Below are positions 42,746-50,793 of a stretch of 64,000 nt of DNA, in pieces; position 1 is the first letter of the stretch, and the number at the start of each line of letters is the position of its first letter. The position numbers and the translations under genes are program-made. The stretch is from an uncultured Arthrobacter sp. GTDB lineage: Bacteria > Actinomycetota > Actinomycetes > Actinomycetales > Micrococcaceae. The notes beneath the pieces are model-generated. The model was given only the letters and a program-made list of their open reading frames with translations. It searched no databases and had not been told where the DNA came from. The stretch spans positions 23,400 through 87,399 of the forward strand of contig NZ_CADCTE010000121.1 in assembly GCF_902805515.1 (NCBI RefSeq), in the 5' to 3' direction.

Positions 42746-42788
42746 AGTCTAGGCGGCGGGTTCACCGGGGGGCAACAGCTGTTGCCCC
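42746..42788 (-). promoter_or_regulatory. Promoter with an overlapping 20-bp perfect palindrome
   Basis: On the minus strand TTGCCC (42775-42770) and TAGACT (42751-42746) are 18 bases apart, with the expected start at about 42739, the GTG itself. GGGGCAACAGCTGTTGCCCC (42769-42788) is a perfect palindrome covering the -35 box, a likely operator. Confidence 0.65.
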
Positions 42789-42828
42789 TTCGTGGGGGCG
42801 CGCGCTCCTGGGCCGGGCGGCGGACCGC

Positions 42829-44013
42829 TCAGGCCGGTGCCCGCCACGCCAGGACGGATGAACCGGCGCGGGCAGCAATGCCGCCGGGGAGAAACCTCAG
42901 CAGTGCGTTGCGGGCGGCGACGCCGGCCGGCGCGCGGAGGTCCGCTCCCAGCCGGCCGGCTGCGGCGGACCGGCGGGCAATCCGCTGGGTGCGGGGGCGG
43001 CGCTGGGCGTCATAGCTGCCGAGGGCGGCAGCCAGGGAGCCGCCCTGATCGACCGCCCGGGCAATGAGGAGACCGACGCACGCCCCGTCCTCGAGGGAGG
43101 AATTGGCCCCCTGTCCCAAGGTGGGCACCATCGCATGGGCGGCGTCCCCGATGAGCACGGCGCGCCCGTAGACGTACGTCGCAAGGGCCGGCGCGAGCGC
43201 GTAGACGTCATGGCGCAGGATTGCCGACGGGGCCGTCGCCTCGATCAGCGAAGGGACCGGCTCGGCCCAGCCGGCGAAGTGCTCCATCGCGGCGTCCTTC
43301 TCATCGGCCCATCGTTGGCCCTCCTCGGAGAAGGTGTACCCATACCAATACACGGAGCCGGCCCCGATCCGCAGCGCCCCGAATTCGGCGCCCGGGCCCC
43401 ACCGCACCGTGAATCCGTTGGCCGCGGCAGGGAATTCACGGACGACGCCCCGCCAGGCGGACTTCCCGCTGTACCGGGGTGCCGTCGCCGGCGCGAGCTG
43501 CTGCCGGCAGGCACTGCGCAGGCCGTCGGCCCCCACAACGAGATCCGCGTCGAGGGCCAGGTCCCCCTTGTCGGAGGTGCAGAACACGACTGCCCTTGGT
43601 CCGTCCGGCCGACCCGGATCGATGCCCACCATCCGGGCGCCGGGCAGAAGGGAGGCTCCCTGGGCGGACGCCAGGAGCAGGCGGTGAAGTTCCTTGCGGT
43701 GGATGCCGTAGGCCGTCGGGGGCGGGCGCCGGAAGCTGCCGGAGGGGATACGCACCAGCCACCTGCCGCGGTGGTCCTGGGTGCCCTCCATCTGCACGGG
43801 ATGGCCCGCCCCGCGGGCCGGTGTATCGAGCCCGAGCGACGCGAGCGCGGAGAGGCCGTTGGAGGTCAGGGCCAGCCCGGCCCCGACCTCCGCGAACCGT
43901 CGTGCCTGCTCGAGTACGGTCACGGTCCAGCCCTGGCGCAGCAGGGAGCAGGCGGCGGCCAGCCCGGCAATGCCGCCCCCGACCACCACAGCGTCCCGTC
44001 CGGTTCCAGCCAT
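42829..44013 (-). CDS. FAD-dependent aromatic-ring-type monooxygenase
   Basis: A 394-residue group A flavoprotein monooxygenase. It has AVVVGGGIAGLAAACSLLRQGWTVTVLEQ (FAD), a central DLVVGADGLRSACR (DG motif, FAD and NADPH) and GRAVLIGDAAHAMVPTLGQGANSSLEDG (GD motif). Salicylate-hydroxylase-like members hydroxylate aromatics; the substrate cannot be inferred here. The gene lies between the aminotransferase and the TrmB/LuxR regulator on the same strand but with gaps of about 80-90 bases. Confidence 0.9.
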   Translation of the reverse strand: MAGTGRDAVVVGGGIAGLAAACSLLRQGWTVTVLEQARRFAEVGAGLALTSNGLSALASLGLDTPARGAGHPVQMEGTQDHRGRWLVRIPSGSFRRPPPTAYGIHRKELHRLLLASAQGASLLPGARMVGIDPGRPDGPRAVVFCTSDKGDLALDADLVVGADGLRSACRQQLAPATAPRYSGKSAWRGVVREFPAAANGFTVRWGPGAEFGALRIGAGSVYWYGYTFSEEGQRWADEKDAAMEHFAGWAEPVPSLIEATAPSAILRHDVYALAPALATYVYGRAVLIGDAAHAMVPTLGQGANSSLEDGACVGLLIARAVDQGGSLAAALGSYDAQRRPRTQRIARRSAAAGRLGADLRAPAGVAARNALLRFLPGGIAARAGSSVLAWRAPA

Positions 44014-44095
44014 GCCATCCCCCGCCCGCAGTGCCTCCGCCGGCCCATGCTACGCCCGGGCGCAGCCGTCCGGCAGCCGGGCCGCCGTGCCCGCC

Positions 44096-45064
44096 CTAGA
44101 TCCAGCCGGCGTCGCGCGCCTTGACCCCCGCCTGGAAGCGGCTGTCGGCCCGCAGCGTCTCGAGCATCCAGGCGATGTGCCGGCGGCAGGTGCGCACATT
44201 GATGTCCAGGCGCCTGGCGATCGATTCGTCGGACAGTCCGGCGGCCAGCCCCTGAAGAATCGCGTGCTGCATGCTGTTGAGGGGGGTCTGCGTCGGATCC
44301 GGGGCCAGGAACGGCTCGCTCAGTTCCCACGCCACATCGAAGAGCAGGGTGAAAATATGGATCAGGCTGGGGTCTCGGATCACCAGTGCCGCCTTGTCTC
44401 CGGCGTCGAGCTGCCGGGCCACGAGGGCGAGCTTCTGGTCGAAGATCATCATGCGCAGCGGTACAAAGGGAAGCGCCCCGAATTCACCGCCGCCGGCCTG
44501 GATGGCGGTGACGGCCTTACGCGTAGGGACGTGGTCGCGGGTGCTCACGTCGTAGAGCGTGCGGCGCCGGACGCCCCGGTTGAGGAGGTCGAGGTCCTTG
44601 CGGATGCTTTCCTCGTGCACATCGGCGGTGGAGCCCTGGCCGGGCTGGGCAATCAGGACCTTTTCGGAGACGTCCCTGCCGTAGTCAATCAGCACCCGGT
44701 GGATCAGGTGGGGATCCTCGAGGGTTTCCACCGAGGTGCTCGACACGCTCTGCTTGCGCGCCTCGAGGAAGATCGGCACGAGGCTTGAAAGCTCCCGTCG
44801 GCGTGAACTGATGCGCATCTTCAGCTCCTGCAGGGACCGTTCGTCGGCGTCGACGAGGTCCGCGAGGGCGACATCGGGTGAGACCGCGACGAAGCCGGCG
44901 GTGCCGGCGGCCTGGGGGCCGAGAAGCCGGCGGGCCTGAAGCTCGGTCATGGCATTGTCGATCTCGCGCAGCGTCAGTCCCAGCGCCTCGGAGGCCTGCT
45001 CTTTGGTCCACCCGGGATGGCCGACGGCGTACCGGTACAACTCAAGGCATGAACCGTCGAGCAT
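44096..45064 (-). CDS. TrmB/LuxR hybrid transcriptional regulator
   Basis: A 322-residue protein. The N-terminal winged helix is TrmB-like (LELYRYAVGHPGWTKEQASEALGLTLREIDNAMTELQARRLL). A middle PLD-like sensor region contains RVLIDYGRDVSEKVLIAQ and LRMMIFDQKLALVARQL. A LuxR-type HTH lies at the C terminus (AILQGLAAGLSDESIARRLDINVRTCRRHIAWMLETL) and ends RFQAGVKARDAGWI. ATG at 45064 has AAGGGGG five bases upstream. It is divergent from the small peptide and SpaB_C-like genes and probably controls them. A paralogue with the same layout and ending lies at 59484. Confidence 0.85.
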   Translation of the reverse strand: MLDGSCLELYRYAVGHPGWTKEQASEALGLTLREIDNAMTELQARRLLGPQAAGTAGFVAVSPDVALADLVDADERSLQELKMRISSRRRELSSLVPIFLEARKQSVSSTSVETLEDPHLIHRVLIDYGRDVSEKVLIAQPGQGSTADVHEESIRKDLDLLNRGVRRRTLYDVSTRDHVPTRKAVTAIQAGGGEFGALPFVPLRMMIFDQKLALVARQLDAGDKAALVIRDPSLIHIFTLLFDVAWELSEPFLAPDPTQTPLNSMQHAILQGLAAGLSDESIARRLDINVRTCRRHIAWMLETLRADSRFQAGVKARDAGWI

Positions 45065-45496
45065 GAGACCCCCTTCTGGACGGACACCGGGCGGCGCGTC
45101 GGCGGCCCGCCCTTCCCCAGAGTACAGAGGAGTCCGGACCGCCCCGCTTTCGCGTGGCGGTGCTCCCGCCGACCCGACGATGCGAAAAACATGGCATGTC
45201 CAGTTAATGACACCGGGGACGGAGCGGCAACCCGCCAGCGTTGGCGCTCGGATATTCCGCGTACTGGCGGGAAATCCCGCGGGTATCCGGGCCGCGGCGG
45301 CGGCCGCCGGAATGGTCGGAAGTCCGGTTCCGGCCATGTCCTGAAGCGGCCATCGCGGAGGCTGGACACGCCGGGACACTCCGACCATTCTGGGTAGACC
45401 GGAAAGGCGGTGCTGGTGGAACGGCGGCATCGAGAGGCCCGACAGGTTCGTCGGCCATCCCTTCCGGAAACAGTCCCACTGCGAAAGGTGATCTCC
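45065..45496. promoter_or_regulatory. Divergent regulatory region of the RiPP-like locus (432 bp, no gene)
   Basis: GAATGGTCGGA (45310-45320) is repeated in inverted orientation as TCCGACCATTC (45380-45390), 70 bases centre to centre. TGGACA (45363-45368) and CATTCT (45386-45391), 17 bases apart, form a candidate promoter towards the peptide gene; the second repeat arm overlaps its -10. A GC hairpin-prone stretch lies around 45255-45305. I see no plausible gene in this gap. Confidence 0.5.
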
Positions 45497-45637
45497 ATGA
45501 AGAAGCTCCTCGGCACAGCCGCCGGAATCCTCATCCTCATGGGCACGGTGTCACCGGCGGGCCCGGCCCTCGCGGCAGGCAGCGCCGAGTCACCGCGTGG
45601 AGACCTCGTCGCCGGCAGTTGGGACTGGCCGAAGTAA
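45497..45637 (+). CDS. 46-residue exported peptide, candidate RiPP precursor or signal peptide
   Basis: ATG at 45497 is preceded by AAAGGTGATC, a long match to the 16S anti-Shine-Dalgarno. The N terminus MKKLLGTAAGILILMGTV looks like a Sec signal peptide, with a predicted cut after PAGPALA at about residue 26. This would leave a 20-residue tail beginning AGSAESPRGD and ending in GSWDWPK. Aromatic residues and a C-terminal lysine stand out. A partial hairpin and then the SpaB_C-like gene follow, the usual precursor-then-enzyme layout of peptide natural product clusters. I know no named family for it. A lipoprotein or simple secreted peptide are alternatives. Confidence 0.65.
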   Translation: MKKLLGTAAGILILMGTVSPAGPALAAGSAESPRGDLVAGSWDWPK

Positions 45638-45640
45638 GAC

Positions 45641-45673
45641 GGAACGCCGTGCGTGTTGGTGCGGCGGTGTTCC
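45641..45673 (+). terminator. Attenuator-like hairpin between peptide and enzyme genes
   Basis: GGAACGCCG (45641-45649) pairs with CGGTGTTCC (45665-45673), one G-U pair, across a 15-base loop. It is moderate in strength and could raise the peptide-to-enzyme transcript ratio. Confidence 0.45.
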
Positions 45674-45723
45674 CCCCGATCCCGCCCCAGCGGGGTAACC
45701 ACTAACCCTGAAGGAGAGGGCCC

Positions 45724-46692
45724 ATGAGTCAGCTCACCACCGTTCGAACCGCCTCACGAACGGCCGGGAGCACTCAATGGTGGCACCTCACCTTCACCAC
45801 GGGTGGCTTCGATGTAGCGGACGGCATCATCGAAGAGCTGGTTACCCCCCTGGTGGCGCAGGCCCGCTCGCTGGGAGCCAAACGCTGGTACTTTTCCCGC
45901 AGCGGCGACCCGGCCACCCAGGTGCGGGTGAACATCCAGGCCCACCCCCGCGTCCTCGAGAAGCTCCAGGGCCTCCAGCGCGACCAGCGGATTCACCGCA
46001 GCGCCGCTCGGCCGAAGGTCTCGATCCGGCAGCACACCTCCAGCCCGGCGGCGGACCTCTACTACTTCGGCGGAGTCGGGGAACCCGATCCGCAGCTCGA
46101 GTCCGATCTCATCACCTACGGCGGCGCGGCCGGGCTCGAACTGGCCGAGCAGGTCTTCGAACTCAGCTCGGACCTGTCCCTGTGGGCCGTGCAGCGGTTC
46201 ACCCGGATGCAGAGCCGCTCGGCACTGGGGGCGCTGATTCTCTTCGATTCAACCCAGGCAATGATGCGCGGGCCGCGCTCGGGCACCTGGCCCGAGCGGC
46301 GGCGGGACTCCTGGGACTCCTATTGGGACAACCACCTTGCGGCCTGCACCGCCGAGCTGGGCGTGCGAGCGCCGGCCGTCCGGCAGGCCATGACCGAGCA
46401 GGTCCGCGCCAAGAGCCCGGCGTTCCACAGCCTCATGGGGGCCACGGCGGCCGAAGCGACCGTCCAGCACTGGCGCCGGCGGTGGTTCTCGACCCTCGAC
46501 GGCTACCTGAGCAGCGCGGACAAGGCCGGCGTGAGCCGCGGTGCCCGCCACCTGACCGTGTACCAGGCCCACATGACCCTCAACCGGCTGGGGTTCCTGC
46601 CCCGGGAGGAGGCGGCCCTCGGACTTCACGCCCGGACCTGGAGCCCGCCGCTGCCGACGGGGGCCCGGCGCCGGCAGCACAGTACCTCCTGA
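45724..46692 (+). CDS. Stand-alone SpaB_C / thiopeptide-type bacteriocin biosynthesis protein
   Basis: A 322-residue protein matching the C-terminal elimination domain of class I lantibiotic dehydratases (SpaB_C; thiopeptide-type family). Visible features are WWHLTFTTGGFDVADGIIEELVTPL, WYFSRSGDPATQVRVNI with the conserved Arg68, PQLESDLITYGGAAGLELAEQVFE, and AHMTLNRLGFLPREE with the conserved His283. In dehydratases this domain removes glutamate from glutamylated Ser/Thr; stand-alone relatives also form the thiopeptide pyridine. No tRNA-dependent glutamylation domain is encoded in the window. ATG has GAAGGAGA six bases upstream. It lies between two small genes and is divergent from the TrmB/LuxR regulator. 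Confidence 0.8.
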   Translation: MSQLTTVRTASRTAGSTQWWHLTFTTGGFDVADGIIEELVTPLVAQARSLGAKRWYFSRSGDPATQVRVNIQAHPRVLEKLQGLQRDQRIHRSAARPKVSIRQHTSSPAADLYYFGGVGEPDPQLESDLITYGGAAGLELAEQVFELSSDLSLWAVQRFTRMQSRSALGALILFDSTQAMMRGPRSGTWPERRRDSWDSYWDNHLAACTAELGVRAPAVRQAMTEQVRAKSPAFHSLMGATAAEATVQHWRRRWFSTLDGYLSSADKAGVSRGARHLTVYQAHMTLNRLGFLPREEAALGLHARTWSPPLPTGARRRQHSTS

Positions 46693-46733
46693 CCGCCACG
46701 ACCCGCAGCGCCCCCCACCAGAAGAAGGTTCCC

Positions 46734-46925
46734 ATGAGCGACCGCAGTGATTTCGTTATCGCCGCCGACGACCGTGATCTGACAGTGGCCCTTGGATGTT
46801 CCGCCGCGGCGCTTGCGTCCCTGAGGGACAGCGGGGTCCTCGCAAGCTCCGGCGAACTCTGGGAGGTGGGCCCGGCGAGGGACTACCTCCGGGACGCAGC
46901 CTGGGCCGACAGCCTGTGGCACTGA
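46734..46925 (+). CDS. 63-residue protein of the RiPP-like locus
   Basis: ATG at 46734 has AGAAGG about six bases upstream and lies 42 bases after the SpaB_C-like stop. The protein begins MSDRSDFVIAADDRDLTVAL, has a short helical, HTH-like middle (GCSAAALASLRDSGVLASSGELWEV) and ends RDAAWADSLWH. I recognise no family. It may be a second precursor, a small DNA- or peptide-binding partner, or an immunity factor. A perfect palindrome follows 30 bases downstream and ends the unit. Confidence 0.6.
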   Translation: MSDRSDFVIAADDRDLTVALGCSAAALASLRDSGVLASSGELWEVGPARDYLRDAAWADSLWH

Positions 46926-46954
46926 GCACCGGCGCGCCCGCCACCGCTTAACGG

Positions 46955-46986
46955 CAGGAAGGCCGGGCAGCTGCCCGGCCTTCCTG
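46955..46986. terminator. 32-bp perfect palindrome closing the RiPP-like locus
   Basis: CAGGAAGGCCGGGCAG (46955-46970) is followed immediately by its exact complement (46971-46986). It can form a very strong hairpin and lies between convergent genes, so it probably terminates both. Confidence 0.88.
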
Positions 46987-47009
46987 ATTCACACCAGCAA
47001 AAAGCTCCG

Positions 47010-47573
47010 TTATGCGGCGGCCGGTTCCTTGGCGGCACCGGAGAGCGCGTTCAGGATCGCGCTGACCTGCTCGACGAGCTCGGCGTCATCCTTGGGGTGG
47101 ATTTCGGCGAAACGGTTCATGCTCAGGGGCACTGAGAGCTGCGCGTCCTCCAGCACCGATGCGCCGGCAACGCCGAGCGAGCGGCGGGCGTCGTCATGGG
47201 CGCGCGCTGCACCGTAGGGGCTCATGGAGGAGCCGATCACGGCTGCGGGCTTGGTCGAGATGGAGCTCTCGCCGTAGGGGCGGGAGGCCCAGTCGATGGC
47301 GTTCTTCAGCACGGCGGGCATGGTGCCGTTGTACTCGGGGGAGACGAGCAGGACTGCGTCGGCCTCGGCTACGGCGGCACGGAACTTCGCGGCCGCGGCC
47401 GGGACGGCGCCGGGCACGTCGATGTCCTCGTTGTAGAACGGGATGGCGGTGAGGTCGTCATAGGTCACGATGCTCACATCACCCGGGGCAACCGCAGCTG
47501 CAGCTTCGGCGATCTGGCGGTTGTGGGAATCTCCGCGGAGGCTTCCGACGAGGGTGAGGATTGTCGTGGTCAT
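47010..47573 (-). CDS. NADPH-dependent FMN reductase
   Basis: A 187-residue flavodoxin-fold reductase. It has LVGSLRGDSHNRQIAEAAA (FMN phosphate loop), DAVLLVSPEYNGTMPAVLKNAIDWASRP (SPEYN signature) and GSSMSPYGAARAHDDARRSL. Such enzymes reduce FMN, quinones or azo and nitro compounds. ATG at 47573 has AAGGAG six bases upstream. It is divergent from a TetR regulator with a shared dyad between them. Confidence 0.93.
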   Translation of the reverse strand: MTTTILTLVGSLRGDSHNRQIAEAAAAVAPGDVSIVTYDDLTAIPFYNEDIDVPGAVPAAAAKFRAAVAEADAVLLVSPEYNGTMPAVLKNAIDWASRPYGESSISTKPAAVIGSSMSPYGAARAHDDARRSLGVAGASVLEDAQLSVPLSMNRFAEIHPKDDAELVEQVSAILNALSGAAKEPAAA

Positions 47574-47635
47574 GGGTACTCCTTGTGGGGTCATGGGGTC
47601 CGGCCTAGGGGCCGCTGTCCAGTGTAACCGGACCG

Positions 47636-47657
47636 TAGTCCACTTTATTCCGGACTA
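47636..47657. promoter_or_regulatory. Candidate TetR operator
   Basis: TAGTCC (47636-47641) and GGACTA (47652-47657) form a perfect inverted repeat across ten bases, just upstream of the TetR start codon and within the divergent promoter. Confidence 0.6.
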
Positions 47658-47667
47658 TGCTTGGAGT

Positions 47668-48267
47668 ATGTCGGGCGGCGATTCAGTGCTCCGGCTCTCC
47701 GGCAACGACGGCGAGCGGGCCGATGCCGCGCGCAACCGCCGGCTCCTGCTCGAGGCCGCCGTCCGCATCGTGGAGCTGTACGGCCCCGAGAAGCTCACCA
47801 TGGACGAGGTGGCACGCCACGCAGGGGTGGGAAAGGGCACGCTGTTCCGCCGGTTCGGGAACAAGACGGGTCTGATCCATGCGCTGCTCGATCAGTCCGG
47901 AAGGGACTTCCAGGCAGCCTTCATGTTCGGGCCGCCTCCCCTCGGCCCCGGGGCCGCCCCGGTGGACCGGCTGAGGGCGTTCGGCGAGGCCTCGATCCGG
48001 CGGTGCGACTTCCAGGGCCAGCTGCTGCGGGCCGCGCAGGAGGGTCCGGAGGCGCTCAGTCACCCCACCCAGCGGCTCGCCCGGCAGCACCTTGGGCTTC
48101 TGCTGCGTGAGGCCGGAACCACCGGAGACCTCGAACTTGCTGCGTACGAACTTGCCGCCTACCTCAATGCCGGGCTGCTGATCCACCTTCAGGAGGAACG
48201 CCGGATGCCGCACGAGCGCCTCGTCGCCGGCTGGCACGAGCTGGTCGAGCGCTTCCTGCCAAGGTAA
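47668..48267 (+). CDS. TetR-family transcriptional regulator
   Basis: A 199-residue regulator with the HTH at about 20-65 (RRLLLEAAVRIVELYGPEKLTMDEVARHAGVGKGTLFRRFGNKTGLIHALL) and a helical C-terminal ligand domain. ATG at 47668 has GGAG three bases upstream. It is divergent from the FMN reductase and probably represses it in response to a quinone or other electrophile; the ligand is inference. Confidence 0.92.
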   Translation: MSGGDSVLRLSGNDGERADAARNRRLLLEAAVRIVELYGPEKLTMDEVARHAGVGKGTLFRRFGNKTGLIHALLDQSGRDFQAAFMFGPPPLGPGAAPVDRLRAFGEASIRRCDFQGQLLRAAQEGPEALSHPTQRLARQHLGLLLREAGTTGDLELAAYELAAYLNAGLLIHLQEERRMPHERLVAGWHELVERFLPR

Positions 48268-48342
48268 CCCGCCGGGCCCGGGGACGGGCCGCAGGACGCG
48301 CCTGCCCGGGGGTGGACGGACGCACCCCGGTAGGCTGGGGCC

Positions 48343-49374
48343 ATGCATAAGATCCGCGCGGCGCTCTTCGGTTTTGGTCTCGGTGGAAGGGTCTTCCATG
48401 CCCCTTTCCTCGCCGCTGACCCTCGGTTCGAGCTTAAGGTCATTGTCACCTCCGATCCGGGGCGCGCCACGGCCGCCCGGCAGGCCTACCCGGGGGCCGC
48501 CGTGGTGTCCTCGGCGGAGGAGGCCCTCGCCCGCGCCGCCGACCTTGACCTGGCCGTCATCAGCACGCCGCCGGCCACCCACGCCGCGCTGGCCGCAGCG
48601 GCACTGGAGGCCCCGCTCCACGTTGTCGTCGACAAACCCTTCGTCGTCGACAGCGCCGAGGGCGCGCGGCTGGCCGAACTGGCCTCCTCGGGTTCGCGGG
48701 TCCTGACGGTCTTCCAGAACCGGCGCTGGGACGGCGACTTCCTCACCGTGGAACGGCTGGTCCGGGAGGGCGCCCTGGGCCGGGTGCGGAGGTTTGAATC
48801 ACGCATGGAGTTCTTCAAGCCCGAGGTCGCCAAACCGTGGAAAAAGAGCGCCGGCCCCGACCAGGGCGGGGGTATCCTCTACGATTTGGGTCCGCATCTG
48901 ATCGACCAGGCCCTGCGGCTCTTCGGTCCGGCCACCCTTGAGCATGCGGAGCTGGCCACGGCCCGCTCCGGCGGCGGCCCCGACGACGACGCCTTCGTGG
49001 TCCTGCGCCATGAGCAGGGAGTTCTCTCCCACCTGGCGATGAATTTCCTCGCCCCGCAGGCGGGACCCCGGTTCCGCATCACCGGATCGGAGGCCTCCTA
49101 CACGAAGTGGGGCGTCGATCCGCAGGAAGCTTCGATCGAGGCCGGGATGCTTCCCGGGGACCCCCTGTACGGGCGCGAACCGCAGGAACTGTGGGGCCGG
49201 CTCGGCCACGATCCGTCGGCGGAGCCGGTGGAGACGGCCCGCGGCGACTACGGCGGGTTCTACCGGCAGCTCGCCGGGGCGGTCCGCAGCGGCGGAGCCG
49301 TTCCGGTGGAACCGGAGGATTCCCTGGCGGGCCTGCGCCTCATTGAGCAGGCCCACCGGCTTGCGGGCGGCTAG
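48343..49374 (+). CDS. Gfo/Idh/MocA-family oxidoreductase
   Basis: A 343-residue NAD(P)-dependent dehydrogenase. IRAALFGFGLGGRVFHAPFLA starts the Rossmann fold, VVDKPFVVDSAEG holds the conserved lysine, and GGGILYDLGPHLIDQALRLFG holds the catalytic-site His. The type resembles YdgJ-like dehydrogenases that act on scyllo-inositol and related sugars. It is transcribed alone; its stop overlaps the convergent alanine dehydrogenase stop. Confidence 0.92.
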   Translation: MHKIRAALFGFGLGGRVFHAPFLAADPRFELKVIVTSDPGRATAARQAYPGAAVVSSAEEALARAADLDLAVISTPPATHAALAAAALEAPLHVVVDKPFVVDSAEGARLAELASSGSRVLTVFQNRRWDGDFLTVERLVREGALGRVRRFESRMEFFKPEVAKPWKKSAGPDQGGGILYDLGPHLIDQALRLFGPATLEHAELATARSGGGPDDDAFVVLRHEQGVLSHLAMNFLAPQAGPRFRITGSEASYTKWGVDPQEASIEAGMLPGDPLYGREPQELWGRLGHDPSAEPVETARGDYGGFYRQLAGAVRSGGAVPVEPEDSLAGLRLIEQAHRLAGG

Positions 49375-50483
49375 ATCAGTTCCCGCCAGTCCTCGGCAAG
49401 CTGGAGCCCGTGCGCCTCGGAGACCGAGGAATGCGCCACCCGGCCGGAGGCCGTGTTGAGCCCGCGGGCCAGGGCCGGGTCCGCCTCGAACGCCGCGCGC
49501 ACGCCCCGGTTGGCCAGGGCCACCGCGTAGCGCAGGGTGACATTAGTCAGCGCGTAGGTCGAGGTGTTCGGGACGGCACCGGGCATGTTGCCGACGCAGT
49601 AGAACAGGGAGTTGTGGACCTTGAAGGTCGGCTCCTGGTGGGTGGTCACGTGCGAGTCCTCGAAGCAGCCGCCCTGGTCCACCGCGATGTCGACCAGCAC
49701 GCTGCCCGGCTTCATCCGCGAGACCATGTCGTTGGTGACGAGCTTGGGGGCCTTCGCCCCTGGGATGAGGACCGAGCCGATGACCAGGTCCGCCTCGAGC
49801 ACCGACTTCTCGATCTCGAAGGCATTCGAGGCCACGGTCTTCACCCGTCCCGCGTACTGGGCGTCGATTTCGCGCAGTCGGGCGATGTTGATGTCGAGGA
49901 TCGTGACCTCCGCCCCGGTGCCCACTGCCATGGCCGTGGCGTTCGTGCCGTCGACACCGGCGCCCAGCACCGTGACCTTGGCCGGGCGCACCCCGGGGAC
50001 TCCGCCCAGCAGCAGGCCCGGACCGCCTGCGGGGGCGGTCATGACCTGGGCGCCCACCTGGACCGAGAGCCGCCCGGCGACCTCGGACATCGGGGCCAGC
50101 AGGGGGAGGGCGCGCCCGTCCTGCACGGTCTCGTAGGCGATGGCGGTGACTCCGGCGTCCAGCAGGTTCCGGGTGAGTTCGGCCTCGGCGGCGAGGTGCA
50201 GGTAGGTGAAGAGAATCAGGCCCTCGCGGAAGCGGTGGTATTCCTCCTTGATCGGCTCCTTGACCTTGAGGACCATGTCCACGCGCCCCCAGACCTCGTC
50301 GGCGTCCTCAAGGATCTGGGCGCCGGCGGCCTGGTATTCCGCATCGGTGATGTTGGAACCGGTGCCGGCACCCGTCTCGATCAGCACGGTGTGTCCGTGG
50401 CTCTGGAACTCGTGCACCCCCGAGGCCGTGATGGCGACGCGGTACTCGTTGTTCTTAACTTCTTTCGGGACGCCGATGATCAT
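49371..50483 (-). CDS. ald: Alanine dehydrogenase
   Basis: A 370-residue enzyme that deaminates L-alanine to pyruvate and ammonia with NAD+. It has MIIGVPKEVKNNEYRVAITASGV, LKVKEPIKEEY (catalytic Lys), LFTYLHLAAEAEL (catalytic His), the NAD motif VTVLGAGVDGTNA and the end AHSSVSEAHGL. The GAGVDG form carries Asp in place of the second glycine-following residue of most homologues (GAGVVG). ATG at 50483 has CTGGAG seven bases upstream. The divergent PucR-type gene is the likely regulator. Confidence 0.96.
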   Translation of the reverse strand: MIIGVPKEVKNNEYRVAITASGVHEFQSHGHTVLIETGAGTGSNITDAEYQAAGAQILEDADEVWGRVDMVLKVKEPIKEEYHRFREGLILFTYLHLAAEAELTRNLLDAGVTAIAYETVQDGRALPLLAPMSEVAGRLSVQVGAQVMTAPAGGPGLLLGGVPGVRPAKVTVLGAGVDGTNATAMAVGTGAEVTILDINIARLREIDAQYAGRVKTVASNAFEIEKSVLEADLVIGSVLIPGAKAPKLVTNDMVSRMKPGSVLVDIAVDQGGCFEDSHVTTHQEPTFKVHNSLFYCVGNMPGAVPNTSTYALTNVTLRYAVALANRGVRAAFEADPALARGLNTASGRVAHSSVSEAHGLQLAEDWRELI

Positions 50484-50793
50484 GGGGTTCTCCAGGTGTC
50501 GTTCGGGCAGACGCCCGGTGGGGCGTGCTTCAAGTATGAGCGGCGCCCAAACCGCTGTCTGCTGCTTTGCCGGGGTTGATCGCGTGCCAGCTGCGGGATG
50601 CAGCGCGGGGCGTTGCCCGCCCGGCCGGCGTCCGGTCCCGACGGTGCCCGCGCTGGCGCGCAACGCCGGGGCTGCCGCGGCTGCCTGTGTCCTCGATCAC
50701 TAGCAGCGGGGGCCGGTGAAAGCAATCGACATCTGTCGAATTCGGGAGCGGCAAATGTCGCCCCGCTGCCGGTGCAGCCCCTAGGCTGGCGGG
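50484..50793. promoter_or_regulatory. Divergent region between ald and the PucR-type regulator (310 bp, no gene)
   Basis: A symmetrical CGACA-TC-TGTCG element (50727-50738) and a further ATGTCG (50755-50760) lie near the PucR start, candidates for regulator binding. The rest is GC-rich with no plausible gene. Confidence 0.45.

Noticed and set aside
43135..44124. Plus-strand frame opposite the flavin monooxygenase
   Set aside because: The minus strand carries intact FAD motifs; the plus frame is low-complexity.
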